A program made the position numbers and the translations under genes. Source: DATJUF01 sp035524095 (GTDB lineage: Bacteria > Desulfobacterota > Binatia > Binatales > Binataceae). From it: a stretch of 45,223 bases of DNA. The stretch is taken from assembly GCA_035524095.1 (NCBI GenBank), contig DATKPK010000008.1, positions 1 to 45,223 on the forward strand, read 5' to 3'. Positions 8,518 to 16,171 of the stretch are shown here, one piece after another. Under the pieces are notes generated by a model. That model had not been told where the DNA came from, ran no database searches, and saw only the letters and a list, made by a program, of their open reading frames with translations. The number at the start of each line of letters is the position of its first letter. Positions within the stretch are counted from its first letter, which is position 1.

Positions 8518-8587
8518 GCGGGAACTTAAAGGTCCGCATCATCCAGATGTGAATCTTTAACTTCGCCAAAGCTGAGCACTCGCGCGT

Positions 8588-8606
8588 GTTAAAGTGCCAC
8601 TTTAAC
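8588..8606. terminator. AT-rich perfect palindrome between convergent genes
   Basis: GTTAAAGTG and CACTTTAAC are perfect 9-base inverted arms around one central C. As RNA this folds to a 7-bp stem with a five-base loop. It lies between the 3' ends of the GalT-like gene (8517, plus) and the crotonase gene (8630, minus), where a bidirectional terminator would be expected. Only a short TTTAA tract follows, so termination would be weak. A protein-binding palindrome is the alternative, since a related sequence occurs at 15455-15469. Confidence 0.35.
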
Positions 8607-8629
8607 TTTAATCGAATCGAAACAGACTC

Positions 8630-9400
8630 CTATTCGGCCTTCCAAGCAGGCTTACGTTTCTCCAAAAATGCTCGAACGCCTTCCTTGGCATCTTTGCTCG
8701 CTCGGACTTGGCGGCCGAGCTCAAGAATATCCTCGTGCCAAGCATCGTTTGAGGTATCGAGCGAGCGGCGCATGCTCATCTTCATCGTGCGTAACGAGAG
8801 CGGCGCGTTAGCAGCGACGCGCTCGGCCCACTTGATCGCGGCCGGTTCGAGCTCCGCGGCGGGCACGACCTCGTGAACCATACCCATCTGAAGCGCGCGC
8901 TGAGCGTCAACTGGATCGGCGGTGTAGAGAATCTGCGCGGTGTTGGCGGCGCCGATTATTTCGATCAGCTTACGAATAAAGTTGTAAGGCACGACAAGGC
9001 CGACGCGTGCTACGCTCATGCCCATACGGAGATCGTCGGCGGCTATGCGAAGGTCGCAATGCAACGCCAGTTCGCATCCACCAGCCAGCGCCGCGCCCTG
9101 AACTGCGGCGATCACCGGTACCGGGAGATGTTCGAGCTTATGGAAGATGCGCTCGAGATTGACCGGTGAATGAGTTCCTTCGAGCCGCTCTGCTTCGGCT
9201 AAATCGATTCCCGAGCAGAACCCCCGACCAGCGCCGCGGATTATCACAGCGCGGATAGTCTTATCCTTCTCGACCTCGCCCAAAGCCTGGTCGAGCTCGC
9301 GAAGTAACACTTCGTTGAGCGAATTGCGTTTTTCGGGGCGATTCAGGGTAAACGTCAGGTAGTTAAGCTGACGGTCAATTTTAACCAGTTCATCGGCCAT
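8630..9400 (-). CDS. Enoyl-CoA hydratase/isomerase (crotonase) family protein, paralogue 1
   Basis: 256 aa from the ATG at 9400, chosen because AAGGAG lies 9 bases upstream; the open frame runs 33 codons further without a better site. Crotonase-fold features: LNRPEKRNSL, GAGRGFCSGIDL (first oxyanion-hole peptide), AAVQGAALAGGCELAL (second oxyanion-hole Gly region) and a C-terminal FLEKRKPAWK tail. At the positions where hydratases carry the two catalytic glutamates, the sequence reads RVGLVVPYN and DPVDAQRA, so neither Glu is evident. The reaction may therefore be isomerase-, hydrolase- or lyase-like rather than hydration. It is a close paralogue of the gene at 9550-10314, pointing to tandem duplication. 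Confidence 0.88.
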   Translation of the reverse strand: MADELVKIDRQLNYLTFTLNRPEKRNSLNEVLLRELDQALGEVEKDKTIRAVIIRGAGRGFCSGIDLAEAERLEGTHSPVNLERIFHKLEHLPVPVIAAVQGAALAGGCELALHCDLRIAADDLRMGMSVARVGLVVPYNFIRKLIEIIGAANTAQILYTADPVDAQRALQMGMVHEVVPAAELEPAAIKWAERVAANAPLSLRTMKMSMRRSLDTSNDAWHEDILELGRQVRASKDAKEGVRAFLEKRKPAWKAE

Positions 9401-9516
9401 CCGGGACAACTCCTTAAAAGAAGGTAGGCGCGAGCATCGCACGGGGATAGGATTCGTCTCAAGTGACACAGACTTCGCTCGCGAGTCGCGCATCCACAAG
9501 CCGCAGCGTCGCGCCT

Positions 9517-9551
9517 AACAATCAGGCACTTCGCTTTCGAAGATGATTGTT
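9517..9551 (-). other. Nested hairpin spanning the stop codon of the crotonase paralogue 2 gene
   Basis: Outer arms AACAATCA (9517-9524) and TGATTGTT (9544-9551) are perfectly complementary. They enclose an inner CTTCG/CGAAG stem with a 4-base loop. The structure overlaps the stop codon at 9550-9552 and is not followed by a T run, so it is not a classical terminator. It may protect the 3' end or slow ribosomes before the next gene. The role is inferred. Confidence 0.35.
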
Positions 9552-10314
9552 ATTCGCCCTTCCATGCCGGTTTGCGCTTTTCTAAAAACGCGCGGACGCC
9601 CTCTTTGGCGTCGTCGCTGGTACGGACTTTGTTGCCCAAGTCGTCGATATCTTTGTGATCGACCTCGAAGGCGTGGCTGATCACGCGCGCAATACTCTGT
9701 TTCATAGCGTGAACCGAGAGCGGGGCGTTGCCCGCGATCTTAGCAGCCCAGGCAGCGGCAGCCTCATTCAAGGCGTTATCGGTGACGACTTTGTGGACGA
9801 GGCCGATTTCACGGGCACGATCGGCTGGAAGTGGATCGGCGAGATACATAATTTCGGCGGTCGCTGCGGGTCCGACGGTCTCGACGAAGCGGCGGAAAAT
9901 GGCGTAGGTCGGCAGATACCCGATCCGTGCTGGCGTCATCCCCAAGCGTGCCGTTTCGGACGCTATCCGCAGATCGCAGGTCAGGGCAAGCACGAGGCCG
10001 CCGGTGAGGACGTCGCCATGAACAGCGGCGATTGTAGGAACCGGAAGCTTCTGCAGGCGCGAGAATACTTTCTCTGGGGTGACTCCGCCTGCGCCTCCGA
10101 TATTGCCGATCTCGCGAAGGTCGATGCCGGAACAGAACGAGCGGCCCTCACCACGGAGTATCACGGCTCGGACATTGCGATCGTTCTCGATCTCGGCGAG
10201 CGCCTGATCGAAAAGCTGGAAAAGAGTCTGGTTGAGTGCGTTCCTCTTTTCAGGACGGTTGAGCGTCAAGGTGATGTAATTATCGTGGCGTTCGACCTTC
10301 AGTTCGTCAGGCAT
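9550..10314 (-). CDS. Enoyl-CoA hydratase/isomerase (crotonase) family protein, paralogue 2
   Basis: 254 aa from the ATG at 10314, with GAGGAG 8 bases upstream. It shares the MxDEL start, LNRPEKRNAL, GRSFCSGIDL oxyanion-hole peptide and the FLEKRKPAWK tail with its neighbour at 8630-9400. The second oxyanion region is AAVHGDVLTGGLVLAL. The catalytic-Glu region reads ARIGYLPTYAIF and the second position lies in ADPLPADRA, so the canonical Glu pair is missing here as well. The two proteins may act on related acyl-CoA thioesters or pair as a hetero-oligomer; both are inferences. The 149-bp spacer to paralogue 1 allows separate transcription. Soluble and cytoplasmic. Confidence 0.88.
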   Translation of the reverse strand: MPDELKVERHDNYITLTLNRPEKRNALNQTLFQLFDQALAEIENDRNVRAVILRGEGRSFCSGIDLREIGNIGGAGGVTPEKVFSRLQKLPVPTIAAVHGDVLTGGLVLALTCDLRIASETARLGMTPARIGYLPTYAIFRRFVETVGPAATAEIMYLADPLPADRAREIGLVHKVVTDNALNEAAAAWAAKIAGNAPLSVHAMKQSIARVISHAFEVDHKDIDDLGNKVRTSDDAKEGVRAFLEKRKPAWKGE

Positions 10315-10390
10315 GGCGGCAACTCCTCGCGATGGATGGCTTTCGCCGAACATCGCACGGCGCTGCCGGACGCATCAAGGGTGAGATTAT

Positions 10391-10738
10391 TTAAGTAATG
10401 GGTGAGCTCGAAATTCGACCTTTGGCTCTGAGGATGATCGGGTCGGTTTCGAATAGTCGCAGCGACTTGACCATACTCTCCGTGTGCGTTTTGTACTTGA
10501 GAAAATGCGGGGTCGTCAGATGAGCATCATAAGCTGCTCGATCGGCATAAGCTTCGATTACGCGTATTTTCTCGGGGCTACCTTTGATTGATATCGCATA
10601 GAGGAAAAGGACTCCGGGTTCGATCCGGATTGAGGCTTCGATCTCTTCCGAAAGAAGCGCGTGGTAGGCCGCGATTTGGTTCGGATCGACTTCTAGCTCA
10701 GCGATTCTGACAATAGGTGCGATGCTATTTGGCGGCAT
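10391..10738 (-). CDS. Antibiotic biosynthesis monooxygenase (ABM)-domain protein
   Basis: 115 aa from the ATG at 10738. AAAAGGAGG lies just upstream (about 9 bases spacing), which decides this start over an in-frame ATG at 10795. It has the small dimeric alpha-beta ferredoxin-like ABM fold: an early strand IVRIAELEV, then a helix with YHALLSEEIEAS, EPGVLFLYAI, the IRVIEAYADRAAYDAHLTTPHF block and an end helix. Members act as cofactor-free monooxygenases (ActVA-Orf6, YgiN) or as stress-linked quinol oxidases, but many are uncharacterised. It lies directly after leuS (58 bp gap) on the same strand and may be read from the same transcript. The substrate is unknown. Confidence 0.8.
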   Translation of the reverse strand: MPPNSIAPIVRIAELEVDPNQIAAYHALLSEEIEASIRIEPGVLFLYAISIKGSPEKIRVIEAYADRAAYDAHLTTPHFLKYKTHTESMVKSLRLFETDPIILRAKGRISSSPIT

Positions 10739-10795
10739 CAGTCGCCCCCTCCTTTTCAGGCTGGTAACGCTTTCAATCCTTCCGCTACTAAGCAT

Positions 10796-13231
10796 TTAAG
10801 CGACGATGCTGACCAACTTGCCTGGAACGTAAATGACTTTTTTCGGTGGCTTGCCGTTGAGATTGCGATTTACCGATTCGCTAGCGAGCGCGAGACCACG
10901 AACCTCCTCCTCGGGTGCATCAGCACCCACCTGCAAGCGGTCGCGAACCTTGCCGTTGACCTGCACGACTACGGTGACGGTCTCGTCGCGCGTTAATTCA
11001 GGATCGAATTGCGGCCACGTTTCGCGATGGATGGAATCGCGATGACCCAGTTCCCGCCAGAGTTCTTCGCCGAGATGGGGCGCCATTGGCGTTAGCATCA
11101 GGACGTAGCTCTCGATGGTGAAGCGGCCGAGTTCATCAGGCGCGAGCCTGGCAATATAGTTAAGTTGATCCATCAAAGTTGCTAGGGCGGTGTTGAAGCG
11201 CATCCGCTCCATGTGATCGGTCACTGTGCGGATCGTTTTGTGTGCGCGCTTGATGGTTTCAGCGCTGGGATTGCCTTCAGGACAACCGGCGTGAACGTAG
11301 CGACGCATCAGATTCCATACGCGCGAGAGGTATCGGGCGGTGCCAAGGACTCCTTCTTCGTTCCAGTTCGTCGCCTCTTCGAAGGGCCCCATAAAAAGCT
11401 CCCATAGACGGAGCGAGTCGGCACCATATTTCTCGACCATCGCATCGGGCGTGACGACATTGCCCTTGCTTTTCGACATTTTCTGGCCGTCGGCGGCCCA
11501 GATCATTCCCTGGTTGCGAAGGGCCGGAAACGGCTCTTTGAACTTGATCAACCCCGCGTCGAACATCACCTTGGTCCACATCCGCGCGTAAAGCAGATGC
11601 ATCACGGCGTGTTCGGCGCCACCGACATAGAGGTCAACCGGCAGCCAATAATCGCCAGCGCTCGGATCAAACGGTGCGGCCTCGTGATGGGGTGAAGCGA
11701 AGCGCAGGAAATACCATGACGAGCAGGCGAAGCCGTCAAGGGTGTCGGTTTCGCGCTCGGCTGGCCCGCCACACTTCGGGCAAGTCGTGTTGACAAACTC
11801 GGGGACATTGGCGAGGGGCGAACGTCCAGTGCCTGACGGCTGATAGTCCTTCATGTCCGGCAGAACCACCGGCAGCTGATCGTCGGGAACGGGAACAATG
11901 CCATCCTTGGCGCAATAGACGATCGGTATCGGACAGCCCCAATAACGCTGGCGCGAGATGAGCCAATCGCGCATCCGGTAGCTTACGGTTGCGCGGCCAA
12001 TCTCATGCTCCTCAGCATATTTGCAGACGGTTCTGATGGCGTCGGCGGTGAGTAACCCGGTGAGGAAGCCGGAGTTGATAGTGACGCCGTGGTCGGCGAA
12101 TGCGCGATCGGAAGGCGCGGTGCTACCGTCGAGCGGGCCCGTAACCACCGGAACCTCGAGGCCGTATTTTTTGGCGAAGTCGAAGTCGCGCTGATCCTCG
12201 CCGGGTGCGGCCATGATCGCGCCGGTGCCATAGCCCATCAGAACGTAATCGGCAATCCAGATCGGGATGGCTTTGCGGCTAAAGAGATTTAGCGCATAGG
12301 CGCCGGTGAATACACCGCTCTTTTCCTTGGCAGTCGAGAGCCGCTCGATATCGCTCTGGCGGCGAGCTTGAAGGGCGTAGTCGTTGACCTCTTTGCGCTG
12401 CGGATCGGTCGTTATTTGGGCGACCAGCGGATGCTCAGGTGCGAGCACCATAAACGATACGCCGAAAACCGTATCGGGGCGGGTAGTGAAGAAGCGGACC
12501 TCTTTGCCCGGATGATCGACAACCGGGAAGGCAAGTTCGGCGCCTACCGAACGGCCGATCCAATTGCGCTGCATCAGTTTGATTGGCTCGGGCCAATCGA
12601 TACCGTCGAGGTCTTCGAGCAGACGATCGGCGTAAGCTGTAATCTTGAAGTACCACTGCTCAAGGTCTTTCTTCGTGACTTGAACGTCAGCATGACGCCA
12701 ACAACAGCCATTGATCACCTGCTCGTTGGCTAGGATTGTGCGGCATTTCTCACACCACCATTGCGAACCGAGCGCGCGGTAGGCGAGACCGCGCTTATGC
12801 AACAACAAAAAGAACCATTGGGTCCACTTGTAATAGTCAGGAGAAGACGAATTGATCTCGCGGGTCCAGTCGTAGGCGCATCCCGCCAATTTCAACTGAC
12901 GCTTGAAGTTTGCTGCATAGCGCGGAACAGTTTCCTTAGGATGCAGGCCTTTGAGCAGCGCGTCGTTTTCGGCGGGCAGCCCGAACGCATCCCAGCCCAT
13001 AGCATGGAGGACGTTCTTGCCGGTCATCCTGTGGAAGCGGCCGATGACGTCACAGGGAACGTAATTATGCAGATGGCCGACGGAAAGCCCGTCGCCGGAA
13101 GGGTAGGGGAACATTTCGAGGACGTAGAACTTGGGGCGGCTGTGGTCCTCAGGGGTTAGATAAAGTTGCGTGCGTTCCCATTCCTCGCGCCATTTGGGCT
13201 CGATCTTTTGTGGCTCGTAACGGTCATCCAT
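10796..13231 (-). CDS. leuS: Leucyl-tRNA synthetase
   Basis: 811 aa class I synthetase charging tRNA-Leu with leucine in the cytosol. Order: catalytic Rossmann domain with FPYPSGDG and the HIGH-equivalent S50-V-G-H53, then GWDAFGLPAEN. The CP1 editing domain has TTRPDTVFGV and GYGTGAIMAAPGEDQRD. A zinc-ribbon-like CPKCGGPAERETDT follows, then the signature K584-M-S-K-S588 and a C-terminal anticodon-binding region ending in the VQVNGKVRD block. The first His of HIGH is replaced by Ser; the second His and the KMSKS loop are intact, and no frame break is seen. The start ATG at 13231 begins the DDRYEP sequence usual for the family. Confidence 0.97.
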   Translation of the reverse strand: MDDRYEPQKIEPKWREEWERTQLYLTPEDHSRPKFYVLEMFPYPSGDGLSVGHLHNYVPCDVIGRFHRMTGKNVLHAMGWDAFGLPAENDALLKGLHPKETVPRYAANFKRQLKLAGCAYDWTREINSSSPDYYKWTQWFFLLLHKRGLAYRALGSQWWCEKCRTILANEQVINGCCWRHADVQVTKKDLEQWYFKITAYADRLLEDLDGIDWPEPIKLMQRNWIGRSVGAELAFPVVDHPGKEVRFFTTRPDTVFGVSFMVLAPEHPLVAQITTDPQRKEVNDYALQARRQSDIERLSTAKEKSGVFTGAYALNLFSRKAIPIWIADYVLMGYGTGAIMAAPGEDQRDFDFAKKYGLEVPVVTGPLDGSTAPSDRAFADHGVTINSGFLTGLLTADAIRTVCKYAEEHEIGRATVSYRMRDWLISRQRYWGCPIPIVYCAKDGIVPVPDDQLPVVLPDMKDYQPSGTGRSPLANVPEFVNTTCPKCGGPAERETDTLDGFACSSWYFLRFASPHHEAAPFDPSAGDYWLPVDLYVGGAEHAVMHLLYARMWTKVMFDAGLIKFKEPFPALRNQGMIWAADGQKMSKSKGNVVTPDAMVEKYGADSLRLWELFMGPFEEATNWNEEGVLGTARYLSRVWNLMRRYVHAGCPEGNPSAETIKRAHKTIRTVTDHMERMRFNTALATLMDQLNYIARLAPDELGRFTIESYVLMLTPMAPHLGEELWRELGHRDSIHRETWPQFDPELTRDETVTVVVQVNGKVRDRLQVGADAPEEEVRGLALASESVNRNLNGKPPKKVIYVPGKLVSIVA

Positions 13232-13357
13232 TGCCTACAATAAAAGGCTTTTAGCGGCCACTGTCCAGTAGAGGCGCCGTACCGCAGCGATAACTGGCTT
13301 ATCATCCGAGCTTCCGTGAATGTCCGGAAAGGGACAGGCTGGTTTGCGGGGGAACGG

Positions 13358-13375
13358 CTCGGCCTTCAGGCCGAG
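13358..13375 (+). other. GC-rich hairpin upstream of the secreted-protein gene
   Basis: CTCGGCCT and AGGCCGAG are perfect 8-base inverted arms around TC (7 bp or fewer with a realistic loop). They stand 25 bases before the GTG start at 13400, within the 168-bp divergent region between leuS and this gene. It could hinder translation initiation or act as an operator. No known motif was recognised. Confidence 0.3.
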
Positions 13376-13399
13376 ATGTGGTGATGTTATGATCGCGCG

Positions 13400-14320
13400 G
13401 TGGAAAGTCGGTGCGGCGGCTTACGGACCGCCAGTACGGTGGCGATTTTCGTTTTGGCCTTTCATGCGACGCAAATTTATGCGGCTGTTGCTCCGTCCTT
13501 CGACCCTTCGTCGTGCCATCTGAGTGGCGTGACCACACCGGATAACGATATCCGGCTCTACGGCGATGATCGGCTTCCTGGCAGGCCTGTCGCGATACCG
13601 CCGGAAGTCATCGATAAATTCCGTGCGGTGGCCAGACGGATCTACGCGCAAGCCCCTCCTAAATCAAAGGAGGGCGCGCACTGCGAGAATGTGTTTCCTG
13701 GCATCTATCGAATCGCGCTAGCACATAAGCGGGTGCTTTTCGTAGCTAAGATTTATGTACGTTATTTCCAGTACTTTGTTCTGATCGTGTATGACCCGGT
13801 GACGGGGGCGATGACTCCTAATCCGGTTCAAATCCGAGCCTATTGGACGGAGAATTTCGGAGCGAAGGACGAACTGATGAAGACGCCGTTCGTCTCATCC
13901 GCGGACCTGTATCAAAACCGTCAGCCGCAAATTGTTTTTGAGTCACGCGCGCACAACGGAAGTATGTACAACGCCGTGGTCTATCAATATTTCGCTATCG
14001 CACCGGACCTTTCGCTTAAGTTGGTGCTAGCGCGAGAGACACGGCTGGCAGACGATTCGGGAAATCTGATCATCAGAGAGTTGACGCCGCTGTCACCGTC
14101 TCGTCTCCGGCTTGACATCTACAGAGTTGCAGACGCTGGTACGCCGCAAGGCGCAAAACTCGGTTACGTAATTCTCGCAAGCGGCGGTGCCGACGAGCCG
14201 TTTCGCGTGGTTCGGCGGCATGCTCCTAATTCCGGCAATTTTGTTTGCTTGGTAACGTGCATGGATGAAGCACCGAGCGACGATACGTTTCTGCACGAGG
14301 GCGATCCAAACGACTACTAG
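13400..14320 (+). CDS. Putative exported protein, hypothetical
   Basis: 306 aa from a GTG start. An uncleaved-looking N-terminal region of about 12 residues with one Arg is followed by a hydrophobic run STVAIFVLAFHA and an AxA-type end (YAAVAP, about residue 29). This fits a Sec signal peptide and export to the periplasm. Four Cys remain in the mature part (SSCHL, HCENV, VCLVTC), enough for disulfide bonds. The middle is rich in Tyr and strand-like segments (VLFVAKIYVRYFQYFVLIVYDPVTG). I recognise no domain. It is convergent with the O-methyltransferase gene and separated from leuS by a divergent region, so it is likely monocistronic. Confidence 0.65.
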   Translation: MESRCGGLRTASTVAIFVLAFHATQIYAAVAPSFDPSSCHLSGVTTPDNDIRLYGDDRLPGRPVAIPPEVIDKFRAVARRIYAQAPPKSKEGAHCENVFPGIYRIALAHKRVLFVAKIYVRYFQYFVLIVYDPVTGAMTPNPVQIRAYWTENFGAKDELMKTPFVSSADLYQNRQPQIVFESRAHNGSMYNAVVYQYFAIAPDLSLKLVLARETRLADDSGNLIIRELTPLSPSRLRLDIYRVADAGTPQGAKLGYVILASGGADEPFRVVRRHAPNSGNFVCLVTCMDEAPSDDTFLHEGDPNDY

Positions 14321-14356
14321 GTCCTCGCACTTCTCGTCGGCGTTTATCTCTCGCGA

Positions 14357-15019
14357 TTAGCGTTTGCGGCAGACGGTGAGGCCGTCGGCGATCGGCAGCA
14401 GAACGGTATCGACACGCGGGTCGGTCACGAGGAAATCATTCAGCTCGCGAATCGCGCGGGTATCCTCGCTTTGGTCGGCAGGGTCGATAACAGCGCCGTT
14501 CCAAAGGACATTGTCAAATAAAATCAAGCCGCCAGCGCGGGTCCGGCGCAGGATCTCTTCGTAGTATAGGCGATAGCTGCTTTTGTCGGCGTCAATGAAG
14601 GCGAAGTCGAAAGAGTGATCGTCGGGAAGCGTACGCAGCGTGTCCAATGCGGGGGCGAGCTTGAGCGTAATTTTGCCTGCGACTCCCGCTCGCTCCCAAT
14701 AACGGCGTGCGACAGCAGTCCACTCGTCGCTGACGTCGCAGCATAAGAGGCGGCCGTCGGACGGCAGGGCGCGGGCGACACAGATCGAGCTGTAGCCGGT
14801 GAAGGTGCCGACTTCGACGGCGGAACGCGCACCAATAGCGGCGGTGAGAAGCTGCATGAAGTTGCCTTGTTCAGCGGTGATTTGCATAGCGCTGATGCGC
14901 CCAAATTTGGAAGTCTCTTCAGCCAGCTCCCGAAGGAGTGAATCGGAATTTTTGCCATGAGCGACGACGTATTCGTAAAGGTCGGGATTGAGGGCGATAA
15001 ATTTGCGTTCGTTGGCCAT
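14357..15019 (-). CDS. SAM-dependent O-methyltransferase (caffeoyl-CoA/catechol OMT family)
   Basis: 220 aa, the family's standard size. Class I Rossmann methyltransferase motifs: VEVGTFTGYSS (motif I, SAM binding), LLCCDVSDEW, FDFAFIDADKSSY (the metal- and catalysis-linked DADK) and GGLILFDNVLWNG (the DNVL metal site). Members methylate catechol-type hydroxyls with a divalent metal and are cytosolic. The bacterial substrate cannot be inferred here. The start ATG at 15019 lies 9 bp after the stop of the Mut7-C gene, so the two are probably cotranscribed. Confidence 0.9.
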   Translation of the reverse strand: MANERKFIALNPDLYEYVVAHGKNSDSLLRELAEETSKFGRISAMQITAEQGNFMQLLTAAIGARSAVEVGTFTGYSSICVARALPSDGRLLCCDVSDEWTAVARRYWERAGVAGKITLKLAPALDTLRTLPDDHSFDFAFIDADKSSYRLYYEEILRRTRAGGLILFDNVLWNGAVIDPADQSEDTRAIRELNDFLVTDPRVDTVLLPIADGLTVCRKR

Positions 15020-15028
15020 GCGATCAAC

Positions 15029-15379
15029 TTAATCCGCTCCGGCGCGGCGCACCATGGGGCGAGGTGAGTTGTTGCAAAGAGCACAGCGGGTGAAAGCGTT
15101 TGGACGCGGATCGAAGGGGAAGCGGCTCAGGACCTCGAGCAGTTGGTCGCGAAAGAGATGGCGCTCGACATAGAGCGTGTAGGCCGCGGTGCGCAGATGC
15201 TTATCCCGCGTAAGCATCGCGCGGCCTTCAGCGAGAGCATGGAGGGTATCAGCAGCGGATAAGGACGGGTCGCAGAAGACGTCGGCACCCATCAGGCGCA
15301 ACCAGCGCGCGAGTCTGAGCAGGGTGCGGTCGGCCGCGAATCTGAGAACGGCACGTAAATTGTCATCTCTGTCGGGCAT
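15029..15379 (-). CDS. Mut7-C RNase-domain protein, C-terminally shortened
   Basis: 116 aa. The PIN-like Mut7-C core is clear: LRFAADRTLLRLARWLRLMGADVF, SAADTLHALAEGRAMLTRDKHL and a DQLLEVLSRFPF helix, then RCALCN. Typical members (about 150-160 aa) continue after the first CxxC through a second CxxC (zinc ribbon) and a final W-x-G-x-H segment; here the protein stops 15 residues after the first CxxC. The acidic/Arg-Asp core (TRDKHL) is present, so nuclease activity is conceivable, but zinc binding by four Cys is not. No in-frame or shifted remnant of the missing half is obvious in the 9 bp before the methyltransferase gene. The start is ATG at 15379. Confidence 0.75.
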   Translation of the reverse strand: MPDRDDNLRAVLRFAADRTLLRLARWLRLMGADVFCDPSLSAADTLHALAEGRAMLTRDKHLRTAAYTLYVERHLFRDQLLEVLSRFPFDPRPNAFTRCALCNNSPRPMVRRAGAD

Positions 15380-15454
15380 TCCCGTTACGTCGTAGGAAAC
15401 GAATATAGTATAGGACCTGCTTGCGGGAGAATCTGCTGACGGGCAGTCGAACTG

Positions 15455-15469
15455 TAAAGTAATACTTTA
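15455..15469. promoter_or_regulatory. AT-rich perfect palindrome in a divergent promoter region
   Basis: TAAAGTA and TACTTTA are perfect 7-base arms around a central A. It stands 54 bases before the hydrolase start (15523, plus) and 76 bases before the Mut7-C start (15379, minus). It shares the AAAGT-N3-ACTTT core with the palindrome at 8588-8606. Position and symmetry suit an operator for a dimeric repressor, but the binding protein is unknown. Confidence 0.3.
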
Positions 15470-15522
15470 ATTCGCGGAAAGATTGGGAGACCCTAGGACA
15501 AACAGGCGAAGCAGGAGATGCT

Positions 15523-16152
15523 ATGAGCGAAAAGCCAGTAACGTTTAGGTCGGGGAATTTGACCCTCGAAGGGATCCTGCATCAGCCGGAATCGAAATCG
15601 GTTGGCGCGTGCGTCGTATGTCATCCGCATCCGCTCTATGGCGGGTCAATGTACAACAATGTTGTCGATGCGGTGGTCGAGGCAATGGGACGGCGGAATT
15701 GGTCGGCGCTGCGTTTCAATTTTCGCGGGGTTGGCGGCAGCGAAGGGGAGCATAGTGGGGGCATTGGCGAGGCCGAGGACGCTATTGCTGCGAGCGAGTA
15801 TGTTGCCGAACAGACGGGACTGCCGCGCGGTTCCATCGTCGTCGCGGGCTATTCGTTTGGGGCGATGGCGACTGCATCAGCAGCGCCCAAACTCGGCGAT
15901 GTCGCCGGATTGCTGCTGATAGCGTTGCCGTTACGGATGGCGGACCTGGATGGGCTTACACAATTCAAAGGGCCGATTCTGCTCGCAGCAGGCGATATGG
16001 ATAACTACTGTCCGGCAGCGGATCTTAAACGATTGGGTGAGAACATTGGCGGTCGTGCGCAGGTGCAGATCGTCAATGGTGCCGACCATTTCTTCGGCGG
16101 CCGCGAGGATGAATTAACGGAGGCGATTAGCGAAATGATTGCGACTATTTAG
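15523..16152 (+). CDS. Alpha/beta hydrolase (CHPHPxxGGSM family, dienelactone-hydrolase-like)
   Basis: 209 aa. The start ATG has AGGAG 6 bases upstream. It has the family's CHPHPLYGGSM block (residues 33-43), RFNFRGVGGSEG oxyanion-side motif, nucleophile S111 in GYSFG, probable acid D158 or D160 in AAGDMDNYCP and the catalytic His near H189 in GADHFFGG. It is a small cytosolic serine hydrolase with no lid domain visible. The substrate is not identified; relatives are annotated as esterases or thioesterase-like. It is transcribed alone, from the divergent region that carries a palindrome at 15455-15469. Confidence 0.88.
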   Translation: MSEKPVTFRSGNLTLEGILHQPESKSVGACVVCHPHPLYGGSMYNNVVDAVVEAMGRRNWSALRFNFRGVGGSEGEHSGGIGEAEDAIAASEYVAEQTGLPRGSIVVAGYSFGAMATASAAPKLGDVAGLLLIALPLRMADLDGLTQFKGPILLAAGDMDNYCPAADLKRLGENIGGRAQVQIVNGADHFFGGREDELTEAISEMIATI

Positions 16153-16171
16153 CGAGCGATTCTAGGCCGCA

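Noticed and set aside
8630..10314. Crotonase pair as parts of one broken gene
   Set aside because: Each frame is complete with its own Shine-Dalgarno, start, full crotonase domain and stop, so they are paralogues and not fragments.
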